From contig JAJYPY010000008.1 in NCBI GenBank assembly GCA_021794995.1, positions 1 to 39,462 on the forward strand: a stretch of 39,462 bases of DNA, read 5' to 3'. Every line of letters starts with the position of its first letter. The first letter of the stretch is position 1. The position numbers and the translations under genes are program-made. The notes below the pieces were generated by a model. That model was given only the letters and a program-made list of their open reading frames with translations, had not been told where the DNA came from and did not search any database. The DNA is from Actinomycetes bacterium (GTDB lineage: Bacteria; Actinomycetota; Acidimicrobiia; Acidimicrobiales; RAAP-2). Positions 30,547 to 38,484 of the stretch are shown in pieces.

Positions 30547-30951
30547 TCACGCCGTCGCAGCCGCGCGTCGCTTGCACAGCCAGGCACTCGGACGCCCGTC
30601 GCGCACGTCACGTCCGTGCTCGTCGACGAGCGCGTCCAAGATCCGCAGCGACAGGTCATCTGCATCTCTTCCCGGCGTCCCGCTCTCGCCACCCGCCGCT
30701 TCGTAGGAGCAGTCGACGGTGATCGAGTCGTCTTCGCACTCGTAGGTGAGGTGGAGGCGCCCGTCCTCCCGCGAGCAGACGAGCGAGAGGCACAGCTCCT
30801 CCACGGCGAGGCGCAGGTCCTCGATGTCCTCGACGCCGAAGCCGGCGCGTCCGGCGACGGTTGCCGCCGTAAGCCGCGCGAGGACGACGAGATCGGCCTG
30901 CACGGGGATGGAGAGGTCGACCGAGACGGTCGTCGTCTTCCCGTCGACCAT
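30547..30951 (-). CDS. Anti-sigma factor, RsbW/UsfX-like (degenerate ATP site)
   Basis: A 134-residue HATPase-fold protein encoded directly before sigF, the usual place for its anti-sigma factor. The LRLAVEELCLSLV helix aligns with the N-box, but the Asn that binds Mg-ATP is replaced (Ser56), and the glycine box reads DDLSLRILDALVDE. This resembles mycobacterial UsfX/RsbW, whose helix reads DEVCTRL. ATP binding and kinase activity toward the STAS protein are therefore doubtful, and simple binding is more likely. The start is ATG 30951, 2 nt after the STAS stop; an alternative GTG at 30957 would overlap it. Confidence 0.88.
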   Translation of the reverse strand: MVDGKTTTVSVDLSIPVQADLVVLARLTAATVAGRAGFGVEDIEDLRLAVEELCLSLVCSREDGRLHLTYECEDDSITVDCSYEAAGGESGTPGRDADDLSLRILDALVDEHGRDVRDGRPSAWLCKRRAAATA

Positions 30952-30953
30952 GC

Positions 30954-31301
30954 TCACGACACGCTCCCGACGGCTTCCTCGACGCTGCCGTGGATCGGGA
31001 AGACACCCGTCAGCCCCGTGATCTCGAAGACCTTCAGGATGCGTGGCTCGGTGATCACGAGCGGCAGGTCGCCCCCCGACTCCCTGCAGCGCTTCAGTGC
31101 ACCCACGAGCACGCCGAGCGCCGTCGAGTCGAGAAACGTGACGCGCAGCAGGTCCACGACCACCGTCGACCTCCCTGAGGTGGTGAGCGCCTGCAGGCGA
31201 TCGCGCAGTGGCGGCGCCGTCGCGACGTCGATCTCGCCCGAGGCCGAGACGACCGGCACACCGCCGATCTCCTCGTCCGCGATGTGGAAGGCCTGGTCCA
31301 T
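30954..31301 (-). CDS. Anti-anti-sigma factor (STAS domain, RsbV-like)
   Basis: A 115-residue single STAS domain. VSASGEIDVATAPPLRDRLQ is the family N-terminal half, and FLDSTALGVLVGALKR holds Ser59, the residue phosphorylated in RsbV/SpoIIAA. By family knowledge the unphosphorylated form captures the anti-sigma factor and frees SigF, and SpoIIE-type phosphatases reset it. ATG 31301 has AAGGAG 9 nt upstream. It is the first gene of the rsbV, anti-sigma, sigF, pgi series. It is the only STAS protein in the window, although there are four RsbW-like domains. Confidence 0.93.
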   Translation of the reverse strand: MDQAFHIADEEIGGVPVVSASGEIDVATAPPLRDRLQALTTSGRSTVVVDLLRVTFLDSTALGVLVGALKRCRESGGDLPLVITEPRILKVFEITGLTGVFPIHGSVEEAVGSVS

Positions 31302-31439
31302 GCGTCACGGCTCCTTTTCGTCGATCCCCTCCGCACGGGACCGCGTGGGTCCCGATCTCGGGGGCCGTCCTGGCACGTGGCGGTCGGTCGCCGCCACGAA
31401 GTGCAGCCTCTGCAACCTCGATTGCTGCGCCTGTGAGAG

Positions 31440-31465
31440 GTACCCCGCGGGGCCGGTGGCTACAC
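31440..31465 (-). promoter_or_regulatory. SigF-like promoter ahead of the rsbV operon
   Basis: On the minus strand GTGT (31465-31462) and GGGTAC (31445-31440) are separated by 16 nt. This matches the SigB/SigF consensus type GTTT-N14-16-GGGTAT/C with one -35 mismatch. Transcription would begin near 31433 with a leader of about 130 nt. It suggests that SigF activates its own operon. The rest of 31302-31537 shows no gene. Confidence 0.5.
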
Positions 31466-31537
31466 CCCCGGCTGCCGAGATTATCCATACCGCAGAGGGC
31501 GTCACAGCGGACGTCGCCACGTGACGGACGGGCACGC

Positions 31538-31972
31538 TCACGGCCCGACGGCCAGCTCGAACCAGACCGCCTTGTGGGTTCCGAGGCGCACCGTCCCCCA
31601 GGTCGTCGCCATCGCGTCCACGATCGCCATTCCCCGCCCATGCTCGCGATCGCCGGTGAACGCGAGCACCCGAGGCGGTCGGGTCGTCGCGTCGGTGACC
31701 TCCACACGCACGCGCCCGCGGCCTACGTCCACCTGTAACAGGAACCGTCCGCCGCCGTGCACGACGGCATTCGTGATGACCTCGCTGGTCAGGAGCACCG
31801 CGACGTCCCTCGCATGTTCCGGCCACCCCGACAGGGCATCGGCCACGAGGCGCCGGGCGTCTCGCAGCGACTCAGCGTCACCTGTCACGCGCACCTGGTG
31901 CGGGGACTCTCGGGGTGGGGGACCCTTCGAGTCCGTCGTCGTGCGGGTGGTGGCCGCGGTGGTGTCCCTCAT
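31538..31972 (-). CDS. RsbW-like ATP-binding protein (HATPase_c_2)
   Basis: A 144-residue protein of the anti-sigma/serine-kinase type with intact ATP motifs: LLTSEVITNAVVHGGG (N-box Glu and Asn) and DREHGRGMAIVDAMATTWG (glycine box). The C-terminal THKAVWFEL strand is the family ending. ATG 31972 is preceded by GAAGGCGAG; a TTG at 32071 would add 33 residues not resembling the fold. It lies 236 nt upstream of rsbV on the same strand, with the SigF-like promoter between, so it is near but probably not in that operon. It could be the kinase that phosphorylates the STAS protein, since the operon's own anti-sigma looks inactive as a kinase. Confidence 0.85.
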   Translation of the reverse strand: MRDTTAATTRTTTDSKGPPPRESPHQVRVTGDAESLRDARRLVADALSGWPEHARDVAVLLTSEVITNAVVHGGGRFLLQVDVGRGRVRVEVTDATTRPPRVLAFTGDREHGRGMAIVDAMATTWGTVRLGTHKAVWFELAVGP

Positions 31973-32104
31973 GCCCGTCTCGCCTTCTTCGGCCCGGACG
32001 CCCAGGTCCTCCGCAGCCCCGGCCCGCTGGGGATTCTCAGGAGGTAGTTGTCCGATCCCGCCGTGGCTCAAACCGAACCGTGGCGGAAAAGGGGGACCGG
32101 CGGA

Positions 32105-34843
32105 CTACGCGTGCTCGTCCAGGACCACCGTCACCGACGGCGGCTCGCCTTGGACCAAGACGAGCTGGTCGGGATCGACGCCGCCGGCGTCCAGCACGTC
32201 CCGCCGTGCGAGCTCGACCAGCGCGAGCCGTTCGGGCAGATCGGTCACCGTCAGGTGCGTCACCCGCGCCCGCATGGAGCGTTTGTGTGCGGTCTTCTCC
32301 CGGCGGATCGCTGCGAGCACGCCGGAGACCATGTCGAGCACCGGCGCGGTGCCCCAGGCGGCACCGGGCGCATCCCGGCGCTCGCCGTCCGCACGGTCGT
32401 CGTCGATCGCAGGCGCGAGGTCACGCTCGATCTCGGGCCACGGCGAACGGTGCACGGACCCGATCTGCCACCAGCTCCAGACCTCTTCGGTGACGTAGGG
32501 GAGGAACGGCGCGAAGAGCCGAAGCTGGACCGAGAGCGCCACGGCGAGCGCAGCTCGGGCCGACGCGGCGGCGGGGTCGTCGGCGGCACCGTAGGAGCGC
32601 ACTTTCACGAGCTCCACGTAGTCGTCGCAGAACGACCAAAAGAACGCCTCGGTCAGCTCGAGGGCACGCGTGTGGTCATAGCCGCACAGCGCGGCGGTCG
32701 CGTCGGCGACGACCGCACCGAGCTTGCGCAGCAGGTCGCGATCTAGGGGTTCGGAGACGACGCTGCAGACACCGACGTCGGCGCCCGTCTGCGCGTCACC
32801 GAGACGGCCAAGCACGAACTTCGAGGCGTTCAGGATCTTGATGGCGAGCCGCCTCCCGATCTTCATCTGTCCCTCGTCCAGCGCGGTGTCGGACCCCAGG
32901 CGGCCGCTCGCGGCCCAGTAGCGCACCGAGTCCGCTCCGTGACGCTCGAGGAGCGGCAAGGGCGTGACGACGTTGCCCTTGGACTTCGACATCTTCTTGC
33001 GATCCGGGTCGAGCACCCAACCCGAGATCGCCGCGTCGGACCACGGCAGCTGGCGGCTCTCGAGCTCTGCCCGCACGATCGTGGAGAACAGCCAGGTCCG
33101 GATGATGTCGTGGCCCTGCGGGCGCAGGTCGAGCGGGAAGACCCGGGCGAAGAGCTCGGGGTCCTCTTCCCAACCCGACACGATGAACGGGCTGAGCGAC
33201 GAGGTGGCCCAGGTGTCCATCACGTCGGGGTCGCCGACGAACCCGCCGGGCTGTCCGCGCTGTTCGGGGCGGTAGCCCTCTGGCGCGTCGGTCGACGGGT
33301 CCACGGGCAGGCGGTCGTCGGACGGCACGAGCCGCCGGTCGAAGCGGACCGCGCCGTCGGCGCCGACCTCGTACCACACCGGGAAGGGCACACCGAAGAA
33401 CCGCTGCCGGCTCACGTTCCAGTCGCTGTGCAGTCCTTCCACCCACGCCCGGTAGCGGTGCGCCATGAAGGGCGGGTGCCAGCGCAGCTCCTCGCCGCGC
33501 GCGAGGAGGCGGTCGCGCAGGGCAAGGGTGCGGACGAACCACTGGCGCGACGACACGATCTCGAGCGGCCGCTCGCCCTGCTCGTAGAACTTGACCGGGT
33601 GTGTGATGCAACGGGGTTCCCCGACGAGCGCCCCGGCGGCACCGAGCAGCTCGACGATGCGGACCTGCGCCTGGCGGACGGTCCTGCCGACCAGCTCCCC
33701 GTAGGCAGAAAGCGCCGCGACGGGATCGTCGGACTCCCAGTCCGGAGCTCCCCAGGCGACCGGCTCGAGCCGGCCGTCGCGGCCCACGACGGTGCGCGTC
33801 GGCAGGCCGAGCTCGCGCCACCACACGACATCGGTCGTGTCGCCGAACGTGCAGATCATCGCGATGCCCGAGCCCTTCTCGGGGTCGGCGAGGGCATGCG
33901 TTACCACCGGCACCCGGACACCGAAGAGCGGCGTGCGGGCGCTGCGCCCGACGAGTGGGCGGTAGCGGTCGTCGTCTGGGTGCGCGACGAGTGCGACGCA
34001 CGAGGGCAGCAGCTCGGGACGGGTCGTCTCGATCTCGACTCCGTCGCCTTCCCCGTCCCCCTCCCCTTCCTCCTCGGGGACCAAGGAGAAGCGGATGCGG
34101 TGGTACGCACCGGGCCGCTCGCGGTCTTCGAGCTCGGCCTGGGAGACGGCCGTGCGGAAGTCGACATCCCACAGGGTGGGTGCGTCGTGCTGGTAGACGT
34201 CACCCCTGGCGAGCATGCGCAAGAACGCGCGTTGGGAGACCCGCCGCGCACACTCGCCGATCGTGGTGTAGGTGCGGCTCCAGTCGATCGACAGGCCGAG
34301 CGTGCGCCAGACGTGCTCGAAGGCGCGCTCGTCCTCGGCGGTCAGGCGGTTGCACAGCTCGACGAAATTGGGGCGCGAGACCGCCAGCAGCTCCTCGGGG
34401 CGCTGCTGGGGCGGCTCGAAGCCCGGGTCGTAGGGGAGGTCGGGATCGCAACGCACCCCGAAGTAGTTCTGCACGCGTCGCTCGGTCGGCAGGCCGTTGT
34501 CGTCCCATCCCATCGGGTAGAGGACGGACTTGCCGCGCATCCGCTGGAAGCGCGCCACGACGTCGGTGTGCGTATAGGACATCGCGTGCCCGGCGTGCAG
34601 CGCTCCGGACACCGTGGGCGGGGGAGTGTCGATGGCGAAGACGTCCTCGGCGGCGGCACGGTCGTCGAAGCGGTAGATGCCCGCCGCTTCCCACGCCGCG
34701 CCCCACTTGGCTTCGAGGCCGTCGACGCTCGGCCGCTCGGGCACGCGCACGTCCCTCGTGGCGCCGGCGAGCGTCGACGCCGCGTCCGGCATTCCCCCGG
34801 GGCCGTCGCCCGAGGGGGGCTGTGGATCGTCGGGCGCGGACAT
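32105..34843 (-). CDS. valS: Valyl-tRNA synthetase, archaeal-like form
   Basis: A 912-residue class I synthetase that charges tRNA-Val. PPTVSGALHAGHAMSYTHTD holds the HIGH-type motif and DRKKMSKSKGNVVTP the KMSKS loop, with a large editing insert between. The segment after HIGH reads YPMGWDDNGLPTERRVQNYF, which I associate with archaeal-type and some actinobacterial ValRS; E. coli-type enzymes have GTDHAGIATQ there. The C-terminal coiled coil of the usual bacterial enzyme is missing. The ATG at 34843 has no ribosome site, and a TACGGT -10 box lies 9 nt upstream, so the mRNA probably has almost no leader. It is divergent from cysS across 20 nt. Confidence 0.95.
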   Translation of the reverse strand: MSAPDDPQPPSGDGPGGMPDAASTLAGATRDVRVPERPSVDGLEAKWGAAWEAAGIYRFDDRAAAEDVFAIDTPPPTVSGALHAGHAMSYTHTDVVARFQRMRGKSVLYPMGWDDNGLPTERRVQNYFGVRCDPDLPYDPGFEPPQQRPEELLAVSRPNFVELCNRLTAEDERAFEHVWRTLGLSIDWSRTYTTIGECARRVSQRAFLRMLARGDVYQHDAPTLWDVDFRTAVSQAELEDRERPGAYHRIRFSLVPEEEGEGDGEGDGVEIETTRPELLPSCVALVAHPDDDRYRPLVGRSARTPLFGVRVPVVTHALADPEKGSGIAMICTFGDTTDVVWWRELGLPTRTVVGRDGRLEPVAWGAPDWESDDPVAALSAYGELVGRTVRQAQVRIVELLGAAGALVGEPRCITHPVKFYEQGERPLEIVSSRQWFVRTLALRDRLLARGEELRWHPPFMAHRYRAWVEGLHSDWNVSRQRFFGVPFPVWYEVGADGAVRFDRRLVPSDDRLPVDPSTDAPEGYRPEQRGQPGGFVGDPDVMDTWATSSLSPFIVSGWEEDPELFARVFPLDLRPQGHDIIRTWLFSTIVRAELESRQLPWSDAAISGWVLDPDRKKMSKSKGNVVTPLPLLERHGADSVRYWAASGRLGSDTALDEGQMKIGRRLAIKILNASKFVLGRLGDAQTGADVGVCSVVSEPLDRDLLRKLGAVVADATAALCGYDHTRALELTEAFFWSFCDDYVELVKVRSYGAADDPAAASARAALAVALSVQLRLFAPFLPYVTEEVWSWWQIGSVHRSPWPEIERDLAPAIDDDRADGERRDAPGAAWGTAPVLDMVSGVLAAIRREKTAHKRSMRARVTHLTVTDLPERLALVELARRDVLDAGGVDPDQLVLVQGEPPSVTVVLDEHA

Positions 34844-34863
34844 GTCTGCGTTACCGTACCTTC
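34844..34863. promoter_or_regulatory. 20-bp divergent promoter region of valS and cysS
   Basis: On the plus strand TACCGT (34852-34857) is exactly 6 nt before the cysS ATG. On the minus strand TACGGT (34858-34853) is 9 nt before the valS ATG. The two -10 boxes occupy the same bases on opposite strands. Neither gene has a ribosome site, so both mRNAs should be leaderless or nearly so. Confidence 0.55.
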
Positions 34864-36273
34864 ATGCTGCGGCTTCACGACACGGCGACCGGCGCGGTCC
34901 GCCCGTTCGAGCTGCGGGACCCGGGCCGCGTCTCGATGTACGTCTGCGGTCCGACGGTGTACGGGCCCCCGCACCTCGGCCATGGCCGGTTCACCCTCGT
35001 CTACGACGTCGTGCGCCGGTACCTCGCGTTCTGCGGTTTGGACGTCCGGCACGTCTGCAACGTCACCGACGTCGACGACAAGATCATCGAGCGCGCCGCT
35101 GCCGAGGGCCGCGAGCCCGAGGATGTCGCCGCGGACGCCGAGGTCCAGTGGTGGGCGGCGATGGACGCCCTGGGCGCGCTGCGGCCCACCGAGGTCCCCC
35201 ATGCGACCCGCTACGTCCCCCAGATGGTCGACCTGGTCGCAGATCTCGTGCGGCGGGGCGCGGCGTACGAGACGGGCGACGGCGTCTACTTGAGCGTCGA
35301 GGCGGTCGAGGGCTACGGCCTGCTCGCCCACCAGCCCCTGGCGTCGCTCCGGTCGGGGGCCCGCGTGGACGTCGACGACGAGAAGCGGTCCCCGCTCGAC
35401 TTCGCTCTGTGGAAGAAGGCCAAGCCGGGAGAGCCGAGCTGGGACTCGCCGTGGGGACCCGGACGCCCTGGTTGGCACACCGAGTGTGTCGTGATGTCGC
35501 TCGACCTCTTGGGGGAGGGATTCGACCTCCACGGGGGGGGCCAGGACCTCATCTTCCCCCACCACGAGAACGAGCGCGCGCAGGCCGCCGCCGCCGGCCG
35601 GGAGTTCGCCCGGTTCTGGCTGCACTACGCCCTCGTGGTGGTGCGCGGGGGCGAGAAGATGTCGAAGTCTCTGCGGAATTTCACGACGTTGTCCGAGCTC
35701 GTGACGACGTGCGATCCGCGCGCCTACCGCCTGCTCGTCCTGCGCTCGCACTACCGGTCGCCGATCGAGGTGACGCCGGACACCATCGCCGATGCCGAGA
35801 AGGGGCTGGACCGCCTCGACGGACTCGCCCGCCGGCTGGCGCTCGGCGACCCGCTCGACGGGGCGCCCGGCGGCGTCGTGGTGCGGGAGCAGGCGGTCGC
35901 CGCCGCGCCGGACGGGGTCGACGAGGACGCGGTCACCCGCTTCTGCGACCGCATGGACGACGACCTCGACGTCCCCGGGGCGATGGCCGGCGTGTTCGAT
36001 CTGGTGAGCCGCGCGCACGCAGCGGCCGACGCGGGCGCCCACGAGGTCGCCGCGAGGCTCGGGCGGACGGCGGCGCTGCTGTGCGGCGCGCTCGGGCTCC
36101 GGCTCCGCGGCGACGCGGGAGACGTCGACGCGACGACGCAGCGTCTCGTGGACGAGCGCGACGCGGCACGCGCCGAGAGGGACTTCGCCCGTGCGGACGC
36201 GTTGCGCGACCAGCTCGCCGCGGCCGGATGGACCGTCGAGGATGGCCCCGATGGCACCGTGGTCCGTCGGTGA
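34864..36273 (+). CDS. cysS: Cysteinyl-tRNA synthetase
   Basis: A 469-residue class I synthetase. YVCGPTVYGPPHLGHGR contains the zinc-binding Cys and the HIGH motif, NVTDVDDKIIERA follows, and GWHTECVVMS plus HGGGQDLIFPHHENERAQ provide the other zinc ligands and the substrate pocket. KMSKS is in GEKMSKSLRNFTTL. The C-terminal domain ends in RAERDFARADALRDQL, typical of CysRS. The related mycothiol ligase MshC is shorter and has a different motif before HIGH, so CysRS is preferred. ATG 34864 lies 6 nt after the -10 box and probably starts a leaderless mRNA. Confidence 0.95.
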   Translation: MLRLHDTATGAVRPFELRDPGRVSMYVCGPTVYGPPHLGHGRFTLVYDVVRRYLAFCGLDVRHVCNVTDVDDKIIERAAAEGREPEDVAADAEVQWWAAMDALGALRPTEVPHATRYVPQMVDLVADLVRRGAAYETGDGVYLSVEAVEGYGLLAHQPLASLRSGARVDVDDEKRSPLDFALWKKAKPGEPSWDSPWGPGRPGWHTECVVMSLDLLGEGFDLHGGGQDLIFPHHENERAQAAAAGREFARFWLHYALVVVRGGEKMSKSLRNFTTLSELVTTCDPRAYRLLVLRSHYRSPIEVTPDTIADAEKGLDRLDGLARRLALGDPLDGAPGGVVVREQAVAAAPDGVDEDAVTRFCDRMDDDLDVPGAMAGVFDLVSRAHAAADAGAHEVAARLGRTAALLCGALGLRLRGDAGDVDATTQRLVDERDAARAERDFARADALRDQLAAAGWTVEDGPDGTVVRR

Positions 36274-36493
36274 GGCGGCACACGCCTGCGCATCGAGCTT
36301 TTCCGCCGCGCCGTGACGGTGCCGCAGCGGCGGCGCGAAGCGTCGAGGTCATGGCCGCCTCGGCCGCGGTGTACTAGCGTCCTCTCGGCAACGGGTCCTC
36401 GCCGGCAGGTCGGCGTCGAGGTCTCCGGGGTGCAGGCGACCAGCTCGCCGGCCCGCGTCGGTAAGAGAAGCAGGATGAAAGGGGATCGCCACC

Positions 36494-36700
36494 GTGGCAT
36501 CGGGGACGGTCAAGTGGTTCAACGCGGAGAAGGGCTACGGGTTCATCTCGCAGCCCGACGGGGGTGCCGACGTGTTCGTGCACCACTCCGCAATCCAGAT
36601 GAACGGCTACCGCGTGCTCGAAGAGGGGCAGTCGGTGGAGTTCGACGTCGAGGAGGGCCCCAAGGGCCTCATGGCGAAGGACGTCCGCCCGAGCGCCTGA
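36494..36700 (+). CDS. Cold-shock domain protein (CspA family)
   Basis: A 68-residue single OB-fold protein that binds single-stranded RNA and [23 protein letters not shown] carries RNP1 (KGYGFI), and DVFVHHSAI is RNP2. GTG 36494 has AAAGGGG upstream. The 220-nt region after cysS holds its leader; TACTAG near 36372 could be a -10 box, which would give a leader of over 100 nt, common for cold-shock genes. It is a single gene followed by a strong hairpin. Confidence 0.95.
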   Translation: MASGTVKWFNAEKGYGFISQPDGGADVFVHHSAIQMNGYRVLEEGQSVEFDVEEGPKGLMAKDVRPSA

Positions 36701-36712
36701 GCACCGTGTCGC

Positions 36713-36731
36713 GCCCCGGGCGCGCCGGGGC
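36713..36731 (+). terminator. Hairpin terminator after the cold-shock gene
   Basis: GCCCCGG (36713-36719) and CCGGGGC (36725-36731) form a perfect 7-bp stem with a 5-nt loop, 12 nt after the stop. It has no T-run, as is common in high-GC actinobacteria. Confidence 0.55.
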
Positions 36732-36852
36732 AGGGTCAACGTCGTGCATCGCCGCCTTCTCGGCGCGCGCCCTTCTCGCGGACTTGGGCGCATGGTGACG
36801 GCGCACCCCCGAGCGGGCGGGTCGAGACGGGGTCCATCGCTGTGTCCGCGGT

Positions 36853-36872
36853 GGTTACTTTCGGGTAACCTC
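36853..36872. promoter_or_regulatory. Inverted repeat and -10 box ahead of the acyl-CoA dehydrogenase gene
   Basis: GGTTAC (36853-36858) and GTAACC (36865-36870) form a 6-bp inverted repeat with a 6-nt spacer. TAACCT (36867-36872) is a possible -10 box overlapping the right arm, giving a leader of about 60 nt. The layout fits a repressor operator such as a TetR-type fatty-acid regulator, but no regulator gene adjoins. Confidence 0.45.
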
Positions 36873-36937
36873 GGGTAGTTCTCCGCCAGGTCCCGGCGGT
36901 GGCGGCGCCGGCGACGAGCCGAAGGGATGACAGCACC

Positions 36938-38152
36938 ATGACCGAGTTCTCACTGGAACTGAACGAGGACCAGCTCCAGATCCAAAAGTGGGTCCACGAC
37001 TTCGCCGAGAACGTGATGCGCCCCGTCGCCCACGAGTGGGACGAGCGCGAAGAGACGCCCTGGCCCGTCATCGAAGAAGCGGCGAAGGTCGGCCTGTACT
37101 CGTTCGACTTCGTCGCCAACGCCTTCTTGGACCCGACGGGCCTGACGATGGTGCTGGTGAACGAGGAGATGAGCTGGGGGGACGCGGGCATCGCGCTGGC
37201 GATCTTCGGGTCCACGCTCGCCGTCGCCGGCATCTACGCGAACGGCACCCCGGAGCAGCACGCCGAGTGGATCCCCCAGTGCTTCGGCACGCCCGACGAC
37301 ATCAAGCTCGCCGCGTTCGGCGTCTCGGAGCCCGATGCGGGCTCCGACGTCTCTTCCTTGAAGACCCGCGCCGTCTACGACGGCGCCAAGGACGAGTGGG
37401 TGCTGAACGGCACCAAGACGTGGATCACCAACGGGGGACTGGCGAACACGCACGTCATCGTTGCGAGCGTGGAGCCGGAGCTCGGGAGCCGCGGCCACGC
37501 GAGCTTCGTGATCCCCGAGGGGAGCCCCGGCATTCGCCAGGGCCAGAAGTTCCAGAAGATGGGGATCCGCGCCTCGCACACCGCCGAAGTCGTCCTCGAC
37601 GACTGCCGGGTGCCCGGGCGCTGCCTGCTCGGCGGGAAGGACAGGCTGGACGAGCGGTTGGCGAGGGCTCGTGAGGGTAAACCCACCTCGACCCAGGCGG
37701 CGATGGCGACCTTCGAAGCGTCGCGTCCCTCGGTCGGCGCGCAGGCCGTCGGGATCGCGCGCGCCGCGTACGAGTACGCACTCGACTACGCCAAGGAGCG
37801 CAAGCAGTTCAAGCGGGCGATCATCGAGAACCAGGCGATCGCCTTCAAGCTCGCCGACATGAAGATGCGCACCGACGCCGCGCGGCTGCTCTGCTGGCGT
37901 GCGGCGTGGATGGCCGCGACCCGAAAGAGGTTCGAGGCCGGGGAGGGCTCGCAGTCCAAGCTCTACGCCGGTGAGACCGCGGTGTGGGTCACCGAGCAGG
38001 CGATCCAGATCCTCGGAGGCTATGGGTACGTCCGGGAGTACCCCGTGGAGCGCTGGTACCGCGACGCCAAGATCTACACCATCTTCGAGGGAACCTCGGA
38101 GATCCAGCGCTTGGTCATCGCCCGGGCGATCTCGGGGCTCCACATCGACTAG
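36938..38152 (+). CDS. Acyl-CoA dehydrogenase
   Basis: FAD enzyme making the first alpha-beta double bond in beta-oxidation or a related pathway. The 404-residue product has family-typical length. AAFGVSEPDAGSDVSSLKTRA is the FAD/substrate signature region, followed by WVLNGTKTWITNGG, and the C-terminal signature QILGGYGYVREYPVERWYRD. Glu384 in TIFEGTSEIQ is the expected catalytic base. ATG 36938 begins the protein at the conserved N-terminal helix. Chain-length preference cannot be read. It is a single gene; a GTAACC operator lies upstream and a hairpin terminator downstream. Confidence 0.93.
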   Translation: MTEFSLELNEDQLQIQKWVHDFAENVMRPVAHEWDEREETPWPVIEEAAKVGLYSFDFVANAFLDPTGLTMVLVNEEMSWGDAGIALAIFGSTLAVAGIYANGTPEQHAEWIPQCFGTPDDIKLAAFGVSEPDAGSDVSSLKTRAVYDGAKDEWVLNGTKTWITNGGLANTHVIVASVEPELGSRGHASFVIPEGSPGIRQGQKFQKMGIRASHTAEVVLDDCRVPGRCLLGGKDRLDERLARAREGKPTSTQAAMATFEASRPSVGAQAVGIARAAYEYALDYAKERKQFKRAIIENQAIAFKLADMKMRTDAARLLCWRAAWMAATRKRFEAGEGSQSKLYAGETAVWVTEQAIQILGGYGYVREYPVERWYRDAKIYTIFEGTSEIQRLVIARAISGLHID

Positions 38153-38218
38153 CTCCCACCTGGCCTTTTCCCGTTTCAGTTGCCCTCGGAGCTTCTCCCA
38201 CAGGAATGCTTCGCCCTT

Positions 38219-38248
38219 GCCAACTTCGGTGACAGTTGGCGTTTTTGG
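38219..38248 (+). terminator. Probable rho-independent terminator of the acyl-CoA dehydrogenase gene
   Basis: GCCAACT (38219-38225) pairs with AGTTGGC (38234-38240) across an 8-nt loop and is followed by GTTTTTGG, the only T-run terminator pattern I noticed in the window. It lies 66 nt after the stop. Confidence 0.5.
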
Positions 38249-38472
38249 CAGAGTTCTTGGCAGAGTCCCGGGGGCCGGGTGCTTGGTCCGCGCGAGCGAC
38301 GCGATATTCGGCAGTGCGGGATGTCGGCTCGGGGCCCACAACCAGGAGGCGCCAGATGCGGTTCGTGGTTTGAACGACGTGGCCCGAGCCCGAGAAGCAC
38401 GCCGGCGACGGGGGCAGGTCATCGCCGCCGCCCGGGCGGGCACCAGATGGTGGCGGCCGAGGTGCCCGGCGG

Positions 38473-38478
38473 TAGTTT
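38473..38478 (+). promoter_or_regulatory. -10 box for leaderless LysE/RhtB mRNA
   Basis: TAGTTT ends exactly 6 nt before ATG 38485, the same spacing as at marR and cysS. TTCAGGTC between box and ATG offers only a weak ribosome site, so a leaderless transcript is likely. Confidence 0.45.
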
Positions 38479-38484
38479 CAGGTC

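Larger units (their letters stand above)
38153..38484. other. 332-nt lower-GC intergenic stretch
   Basis: No gene is supported. About the first 120 nt are visibly poorer in GC than the surroundings. They contain a hairpin (38219-38240) and two direct copies of TTGGCAGAGT (38245-38254 and 38257-38266, 12-bp period). The minus strand reads open as a Lys/Glu-rich peptide across part of it, without a start or known domain, so it may be a gene remnant. Confidence 0.4.

Noticed and set aside
34864-36273. Mycothiol ligase MshC instead of CysRS
   Set aside because: The length of 469 residues and the CGPTVYGPPHLGHGR motif fit CysRS better.
38153-38484. tRNA gene or phage attachment site
   Set aside because: No T-loop sequence, acceptor pairing or integrase gene could be found; only a weak hint of a remnant.
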